Below are positions 1 to 7,200 of a DNA stretch of 15,771 nucleotides, piece after piece. Within the stretch, counting starts at the first letter, position 1; each line of letters begins with the position of its first letter. Source of the DNA: Planctomycetota bacterium (GTDB taxonomy: Bacteria > JAJVIF01 > JAPKYR01); contig DAOVJF010000009.1 in NCBI GenBank assembly GCA_030673355.1, positions 1 through 15,771 on the forward strand, in the 5' to 3' direction. Below the pieces are notes generated by a model. The model ran no database searches and was not told the origin of the DNA. It was given only the letters and a program-made list of their open reading frames with translations. Made by a program: the position numbers and the translations under genes.

Positions 1-3000
1 GGGAGCAATGGAAAACCCCGATGGTATCAATGGGGAAATCGAATCGATAACTCTGGAATCGCAAACGTTATTTCCAAATCCAGTTAACCTGGATACCGGA
101 CCGATGACCGGAACGCAGACAACGAGTGGAGTATTCCACATTACGATTCCGGATTGCACGCCAACCGATGTTATGGACCAGGAAATTCTGGTAACGGTAA
201 AATCAAGTTACCCATCGACTTATGCTCCACCGGTTTCGGGTCCGGACTGGCCTCAGAACGCGCACCTTTCGGCATACACGCTAGTTGAGGTACCAATTCT
301 GGTAGCTGAGCCTTCATTCGTTTCAATTACTGTTGTATCGCCAAACGGTGGTGAGGTCTGGCCGATAACATCGCAGCAGGAGATTTTGTGGTCATGGACC
401 GATGAGATCCCGCTGGTTGATATAGACCTGTCAGTCGATGGTGGCCAGACATACGAAATCAGCCTTGCTGCTGACATTGAAAATACAGGAAGCTTCCTGG
501 TCGAAGCTGTAGGCGACTGGTCATCTGAAAGTGCAAAAATTCGTGTTTCAAGTTCATCTGAACAGGAAGTAAACGATGTGTCGGACGGGAATTTCTTAAT
601 CGAACCGGATATTCACCTTAATGCCCCCAATGGCGGGGAATACTGGATCGCCGGGAATATGTATGAAATTACATGGGCTGCAAGTTCCAGCATTGAAAAC
701 GTAATGATTCTCCTGTCAGAAAATTCAGGACTGGATTACTCGAAGCCAATCGATATGGCTACTCCAAACGATGGCAGTTACATGTGGTACATAGATCCTG
801 CCATATATGGTGGAGATCATTGCCGTATTAAGGTTATCGATGTACTCCCCACACTAACCAGCGATGAATCGGATAATGATTTCAGTATTTTTGAAGAAAG
901 TTATTCACCGATCCGTGTTACGTCTCCGAACGGTGATGAAATCTGGAAAGCGCAGACTTCTGTGGAAATAATGTGGGAAGCTGATCCGGATGTAATGAAT
1001 GTGAGGATCGAGTTATCGCTTGATGCTGGTTTAACCTGGCCGTTAATGATAATTGATTCCACATCTAATACTGGAACTTTCGCATGGGATCCGATTCCGG
1101 ACTCCGCAATTGGAGAAAATAACCATATCAGAATTACAAACGTTGATAATCCAACTGAATCGGATATCAGTAACGGGACTTTTTCGGTTAAACCAATGGG
1201 CCTTAATTACATCCAGATCCAAACGCCGGGTGAAGGTGAGAGCTGGCAAATTGGTTGCAGTGAGTTAATAGAGTGGGAATCTGATGGGATCATTCCCATG
1301 GTGGATATCCTGGTGAATATGGACAATGTTGGCACGTACAGCACTGTCAGTGACGATCTTGCCAATGTTGGCTGGGCACTTCCGATGTTTGAACCGGATG
1401 GAATTTCAAACCTCAGTTTATGGGACGCAACCGAAATTACCGGATTAGTCAGGGTGGAGTCATCGTCGGATCCCGGAGTATTCGATGAAATTTTGATCGT
1501 TGTTCCAATCAACCTGGGTATCCTGTATGACATGGTTCAGGTGTCAGAATTCGGAGATGCCGACCTTGATAATATCCCTGATGATGTGGAGATGTTTATC
1601 GGGACCGATCCGGTCGATCGGGATTGCGATATACCTAATCCTGATTCGATGTTCGACAATTATGAAATATTTGGTGACGGGTACTTCGATCCATACGACC
1701 TGATCCCCGATCTGGATGGGGACGGTGTGATAGCGCCTCTGGATATGGATGACAACATGGATGGCGTCAATGACGGCGAGGAAATTGATACCGATCTCGA
1801 CGGCATTCCGAATTACCTTGAATTTTATGGTTACACATACGACTGGATGAGCGGTACTTACAATCTGTGGGATGGGACATCAATTGATGAGCCCTACTTC
1901 AAGACCGATCCACTTCAGCCATCGACCGACCAGGATCCTTATTCTGACAGCATGGAGGTATCGGGTGCGTTTATGGATGTTTCAGTTCTTGCACCTGGAG
2001 ATTATCCCATGGTGCCGGCGTATCCGAATATCGTTGTCAGGCTGGAAGGCTATGATGTTACTGTTAATGAAGATATTACCTTAGAACAAGGCAAATCGCT
2101 TGAACAAGGCAGTGAATGGGGCGCTGAGACAAGCAGGGAACATTCTTATGAAACTGAAACCACATGGGAAGTAGGGGTAGGACTGGAGGTAGGATGGGAA
2201 GGTGAAGGCCCCAAAGCAGTAGCAAGCATAAGCGCCTCTGGTGGTCAGACTTACCATTCATCTAATTCAAATTCCGTCACCCGTTCAAATGGAGGTTCTG
2301 TCGCGACCACCCAGGAATGGAGCCGCGCGACAAGTACTAATCCCACCCATGCGGCAGATATTAAACTCTACCTTAAAGTTTACAACCTCGGTACTTCCTG
2401 CGCCAGTAATATAAGGCCAACAATTACTGTTAAAATTGGAAACAGAAACGTAGTTACTCTGGAGCCCTATACCCAGATTAACATCCTTGAGCCGGGTGGA
2501 GTTTATCCGTCACAGGTTGGTACCTACTGGGTAATCGACAAGATCGATGAGTACAATAGTGAACCGATCACCCTTACACTGGATGAGCTGAGAGCACTAG
2601 AGTGCGGGGCGCCTGTAAGTATTGTTATGACACAGATGACCGCGGACGTCATGCTCATGAATGAATCGGGGCAATGGGAATCTGCAGGAGACTGGGGCGA
2701 ATACATGGCAAGGTGTGAAGCCGTGTGTTCAAACATGTACTTTGAAATTGGCGATGGAAATTTCCTGCATTACCTGGTTTATTCCGATGATTCTGTCGCT
2801 GCCCCGGTTGTGACCTTTGGTGACGCACTGCTCTGGGCAGCCGGAGCCGGTGCCGATCCTTCGGGAACTTTCATTACTTACCAGGATGAAGACGGATTTT
2901 ATAAACCAGCAATACTTGACGACTGGGTTTTCAACTTCGATGCCCAGACATTAATTCAAAACGGATTTATCGGATCGCCCCTGCAACATCCGGATCCCAA

Positions 3001-4195
3001 TTTCAACGGTAAGGATATTCGACTATTTCCATTCACGCAAATTGTCGGAAAAATCCCCAGGTCCGAACTTCCTGAAGACAACGGTCCGGAAATTTACTAC
3101 GCTTACTATGATTTTGTCTCCAGTACAGTCAGGGCATTGTCGGCTGACTACAATGGAATTTCACATATGGAATTCGTCGATAAGTTAGGTGTAGTTCATG
3201 AAATGACGGAGCTGATATCAGGTTCCGGTCTTTTCATGCTTGAGCTGGACACAGCTTATGTTTTCGATAATTCAGAGGTCGTCAGGGCACATAGTATTAA
3301 TGGCGCCGTGCCTTATTCGGAGGGGGCAGTTCTAAAGTTAGAATATCCTGATATTCCATCACCTGTCCCGCCAAACATAACCGAGGTTAAATCGTTTCTT
3401 GCCAACAGGATGCTCAGGGTGAATGTTTCCGAACACCCTGAATGGCCGGTCGATACCGTTACGGCAGTGTTTTCATGTAATACGGCCCAGGTATCGTTAC
3501 TTAAGGGAGCACCATATGGAGACTACCCGAATTCATGGTATTGCATGCTTCCTGATTGTGTAACAATGTACAACATAAGTAGCGTTATGATAAAAGCAAG
3601 TGTATCTCCTCAGACTTATGATATCGAATATGGTATTGACGCCTACCAGTACCCGAAAGCTGAGGACCTGAATGCCAGCCTGTATGCATATGACTGGTAC
3701 GATCCAACTCCTGACCAGCATCGAGTTGACTGGCTTGACCTGGATACTACTGATCCGTCAAATTACGGTTTCTTTTACTGGGATACAGACAGTCCCACTA
3801 CCGCCAACTACCAGAACTCCTACAATTCAACTGGTGGAACAAGTGACCTCTTCTTTGTCAACCAGGGTGGTATTTCCTTTATCCACTTTACTTGTGGTTA
3901 CTGGGCAGGTGAAATCCGACTTGCCGAGTATTGGGGCACGAAGGAATTTCACACTATAACGCTCGAAGACTGTAAGGCACAGCAGTTTTATTACACTTAT
4001 GAGATCGATGTCGGAACTCAGTGTGTGCCGTTGTTGAGCATTCCAGCCACTTACATATACATCACGGATTCGGGACGATTTGGAAAAATACGAATCAGGG
4101 ATTTTACAGAATGCTCTGACAGTGCATCGGGTGACTTTGTTATACTTGAAATCGAGTATGTTACATACCATTTAGGGCATGAGATAAATTTCTAA
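1..4195 (+). CDS. Giant PA-like (binary toxin B family) surface protein, paralogue 1, 5'-truncated by window edge
   Basis: The reading frame is open from the first bases; the first ATG (base 8) is internal, because the same residues lie at position 323 of the downstream paralogue. About 322 N-terminal residues are therefore missing. Residues below are numbered from the ATG at base 8. Order: end of an N-terminal domain (1-102); four SPNGGE-type Kre9/KNH-like beta repeats (103-~515); calcium-loop region (~516-620); then segments resembling anthrax PA domains 1', 2 and 3 (~594-1000); then a C-terminus I do not recognise. PA-like landmarks are D594/D596/D598/I600/E605 (calcium ligands), DPYSD, an alternating hairpin starting WEVGVGLEVGW, the ILEPGGVYPS loop, DEYNSEPITL (phi-clamp loop, Y849) and FNFD in domain 3. 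Established: this family forms ring-shaped translocation pores. Inferred: a surface pore or oligomer here. It lacks PA14, a furin site and PA domain 4. Cysteines C798, C866, C903 and C907 are shared with paralogue 2. Confidence 0.85.
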   Translation, partial: GAMENPDGINGEIESITLESQTLFPNPVNLDTGPMTGTQTTSGVFHITIPDCTPTDVMDQEILVTVKSSYPSTYAPPVSGPDWPQNAHLSAYTLVEVPILVAEPSFVSITVVSPNGGEVWPITSQQEILWSWTDEIPLVDIDLSVDGGQTYEISLAADIENTGSFLVEAVGDWSSESAKIRVSSSSEQEVNDVSDGNFLIEPDIHLNAPNGGEYWIAGNMYEITWAASSSIENVMILLSENSGLDYSKPIDMATPNDGSYMWYIDPAIYGGDHCRIKVIDVLPTLTSDESDNDFSIFEESYSPIRVTSPNGDEIWKAQTSVEIMWEADPDVMNVRIELSLDAGLTWPLMIIDSTSNTGTFAWDPIPDSAIGENNHIRITNVDNPTESDISNGTFSVKPMGLNYIQIQTPGEGESWQIGCSELIEWESDGIIPMVDILVNMDNVGTYSTVSDDLANVGWALPMFEPDGISNLSLWDATEITGLVRVESSSDPGVFDEILIVVPINLGILYDMVQVSEFGDADLDNIPDDVEMFIGTDPVDRDCDIPNPDSMFDNYEIFGDGYFDPYDLIPDLDGDGVIAPLDMDDNMDGVNDGEEIDTDLDGIPNYLEFYGYTYDWMSGTYNLWDGTSIDEPYFKTDPLQPSTDQDPYSDSMEVSGAFMDVSVLAPGDYPMVPAYPNIVVRLEGYDVTVNEDITLEQGKSLEQGSEWGAETSREHSYETETTWEVGVGLEVGWEGEGPKAVASISASGGQTYHSSNSNSVTRSNGGSVATTQEWSRATSTNPTHAADIKLYLKVYNLGTSCASNIRPTITVKIGNRNVVTLEPYTQINILEPGGVYPSQVGTYWVIDKIDEYNSEPITLTLDELRALECGAPVSIVMTQMTADVMLMNESGQWESAGDWGEYMARCEAVCSNMYFEIGDGNFLHYLVYSDDSVAAPVVTFGDALLWAAGAGADPSGTFITYQDEDGFYKPAILDDWVFNFDAQTLIQNGFIGSPLQHPDPNFNGKDIRLFPFTQIVGKIPRSELPEDNGPEIYYAYYDFVSSTVRALSADYNGISHMEFVDKLGVVHEMTELISGSGLFMLELDTAYVFDNSEVVRAHSINGAVPYSEGAVLKLEYPDIPSPVPPNITEVKSFLANRMLRVNVSEHPEWPVDTVTAVFSCNTAQVSLLKGAPYGDYPNSWYCMLPDCVTMYNISSVMIKASVSPQTYDIEYGIDAYQYPKAEDLNASLYAYDWYDPTPDQHRVDWLDLDTTDPSNYGFFYWDTDSPTTANYQNSYNSTGGTSDLFFVNQGGISFIHFTCGYWAGEIRLAEYWGTKEFHTITLEDCKAQQFYYTYEIDVGTQCVPLLSIPATYIYITDSGRFGKIRIRDFTECSDSASGDFVILEIEYVTYHLGHEINF
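314..1540 (+). repeat. Four SPNGGE-type (Kre9/KNH-like) protein repeats in paralogue 1
   Basis: Four tandem units of about 97-115 residues begin near bases 314, 611, 902 and 1199. Each opens with a variant of [ST]PNGGExW, followed by a W-containing strand, a xVxIxLSxDxG strand and a closing 'DxSDxxFxI' strand. The fourth unit is the most diverged (TPGEGESW). This pattern is typical of the Ser/Thr-rich Kre9/KNH (PF10342-like) beta-sandwich repeats seen in bacterial surface proteins. They probably form a stalk between the lipid anchor and the PA-like core. Paralogue 2 has only three units. Confidence 0.75.
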
Positions 4196-4204
4196 TAAAC
4201 CATG

Positions 4205-4210
4205 AAGGGG
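4205..4210 (+). promoter_or_regulatory. Shine-Dalgarno for paralogue 2
   Basis: AAGGGG lies 7 nt before the ATG at 4218, within the 22-bp gap after the stop of paralogue 1. It supports this start, which also gives a perfect lipoprotein signal peptide. The short gap suggests that the two paralogues are co-transcribed. Confidence 0.7.
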
Positions 4211-4217
4211 TATAAAA

Positions 4218-7200
4218 ATGAATAACATCAAAGTTTTATCGATAATCCTGTTCTTAACTTCATCATTACTCCTGGCAGGCTGCAGCGGCGGTTCACCTAT
4301 AATCCCACCAGCCGGGCCTGGAGATGTTCCGGGCCTTACGGGAGATTCTGTCGTTCCCGATCAGGGGACCGGCGGACATCTCCTGAGTGGGTACTGGCAT
4401 ATATTATTAAATATAGAGGAGGGTTGCCTTGATGTCATCCCTCTGCGAAGCACAGAGATGCACCTGAACCTTGCGGGGATACTTTGTCAGAATCCTCAAT
4501 GGCTTTCAGTGCAGGTAAATGACTTCAATATCCCGGGAAGGTTGCTCGATTTCGATATAACAATCACACATCCGGTGCCGAACTCAGACATCCGCGTTTT
4601 CGATCTGCGCGGCATACTGATGGGTCTTGGAGATACACTGTCGGCATCGAGCGATGCGGGCCTTGTTTATACCGGGCTGGACGGGATCAGGCTGCTGAAT
4701 TCCGACGGGTATACCCGCTGGTGGAACGCGGTTGAATTCACGACCCCGGGGATCTTCGGGTACGATAATGATTTCATCGTTCCCGATTTTCTTATCCCGA
4801 CTACAACTTTGAACCCATATAAATATTTCGCTGACGCCCTGGACTCCACCGATGAGGTTATTCCAAATGTAAATGATACCAATCGAGGCACTTTCTCCAC
4901 GACAGGAACGCCGCCATCGATTACGAGGAATTACCTGGTGCGGTTTCCCCTCGAAGCGGATAAGCCAAAACTGGGTTTCCATTTCGCGATAGATCTTAGT
5001 TTCGCACCTGCGACAGGCGGTAACCCTACCCCCAAACCGGTTGATGATTTCCCGATAGCGGCTAACATGCCGGAGGCTTTTTATATCGATGTCAACATGG
5101 ATAATTCGTGGGTCTGGTACATGGACGATGAAAACCGCGGTGGAGACCTCGTGCTGGACATTGAGGTTTTCGACTGGGGGGCAATGGAAAATCCTGATGG
5201 TATTAATGGCGAGATAGAATCGATAACATTGGAATCGCAAACGTTATTTCCGGATCCGGTAACGGTTCAATCCGGACCGATGACCGGAACGCAATCAACG
5301 AGTGGCGTTTTCCACATTACGATCCCCAATTGCACGCCAACCGATGTTATGGACCAGGAGATTCTGGTAACGGTAAAATCAAGTTACCCGGCAACGTATG
5401 CACCACCGGTTCCGGGTCCTGACTGGCCTCAGAACGCGCATCTTGCGGCATACACGCTGGTTGAGGTGCCAATTCTGGTAGCAGAGCCTTCGTTTGTCGA
5501 GATAACACTCGAATCACCCAATGGCGGTGAATACTGGGTGGAAGCGAACATGTATGAGATCAGTTGGGAAGCTCATCCGGAAATTGAAAACGTGATTATT
5601 CTCTTATCGAATGATTCCGGCCAGGAGTACACAACTCCCGTGGCACTGACAACACCTAATGACGGCAGTTTCTTATGGTACATAGATCCTTCAATAGAAG
5701 AATCCAATCACTGCCGTCTGAAAGTCACGGATGTTCTTCCGACGGAAATATCAGATGAATCGGATGAGGATTTTGTGATCTTCAATGAGGAGTTAGCACC
5801 GATCAAGGTCCTTTACCCCAATGGGGGTGAGATATGGAAAGCCCAGTTGATTGAGGAGGTCATCTGGGAAGCCAATCCTGATATCGCGAATGTACGAATC
5901 GAGCTGACGCTTAACGACGGAGCTGATTACCCGGTTCTGGTCATTGAATCAACGCCCAATACCGGATCCTTTATTTGGGACCCGATTCCCGACATTGCCG
6001 TTGGTGAAAACTGTAGAATTAAAATTACTAACGTTGATGACGCGACGGTATATGACGTCAGCAACGCGATTTTCAGCATCAAACCGATGGGTGACAGTTA
6101 TATCGATCTTCAGCAACCCCTTGATGGTGCTGAACTGATCATCGGTGGAAGTGAACAGGTCGAGTGGGTATGGGACGGCACCATTAGCGCTGTCGATATC
6201 CTCTTCAAACTTGATGGTGAGGACACATACACAGCACTCGCAGAAGGAGTCGCGAATACCGGCTGGGAAATTATCGAGTTCGAACCTGAAGGGATCAACG
6301 ACCTTACAAACTGGGACAGCCTCGAACTGACGGGAACTGTAAGAGTGGAAGACTCCGACGATCCGGGAGTGTTCGATGAAGTTCCGGTCACTGTTCCAAT
6401 TAACCTTGGCATACTTTACGACATGGTGCAGGCTTCCTCTGACGGGGACGCCGATGATGACAGCATTCCGGACGATGTAGAGGATTTTCTCGGAACCGAT
6501 CCGGATGACAGGGATTGTGACATAAATGAGCCGGACGCCAGATTTGATAATTATGAAATATTCGGCCAGGGTTATTTCGACCCATATGACCTGATTCCGG
6601 ACGAGGATCAGGATAACGTAATTGCTCCCCTGGACAATGATGATAACAATGACGGTGTCAACGACGGCGAGATGACGGATACCGATCTCGATGGAATTCC
6701 CAATTACCTTGAACATTACGGTTACACTTATGACTGGATGAGCGGTACGTTTGAAAAATGGGATGGCGAGTCGACTGATGTGCCTTACTTCAAAACCGAT
6801 CCGTTACAGCCATCGACAGACCAGGACCCATATTCGGACAGCATGGAGGTTTCAGGCGCGTTCATGGATGTTTCAGTTAGGAAACCGGGTGATTACCCCA
6901 TGGTTCCCGCTTACCCCAATATCCTTATCAGGCTTGAAGGCTATGATGTAATTCTCAATCAGGAGATCACTTTTGAACAGGGTGAATCTCTTGAACAGGG
7001 AACGGAATGGAGCGCGGAAACATCCCGGGAGCATGGTACTGAGCTCGAACACAACTGGGAGGTTGGTGTTGAGGTCGGGATTGAAATCAGTAAAGAGCCG
7101 AAGATAACCGGCTCGGTTCATGCAAATTACGGAGGACACCATACTAATACCAACTCAGTTGGTTATACCGTATCTCAGGGAGGTTCCTTGGTCGAGTCAA

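Noticed and set aside
8..10. ATG at base 8 as the true start of paralogue 1
   Set aside because: The frame is open upstream, and the same GAMENPDG residues lie at about position 321-328 of the complete paralogue, so this Met is internal.
4584..5240. Minus-strand open frame of 218 codons
   Set aside because: It overlaps fully with the conserved N-terminal domain of paralogue 2 and shows no recognisable protein features.
5949..6716. Minus-strand open frame of 255 codons inside paralogue 2
   Set aside because: It is antisense to the repeat and calcium region, has no domain or start context, and its residue pattern is what a reversed GAT/GAC-rich frame gives.
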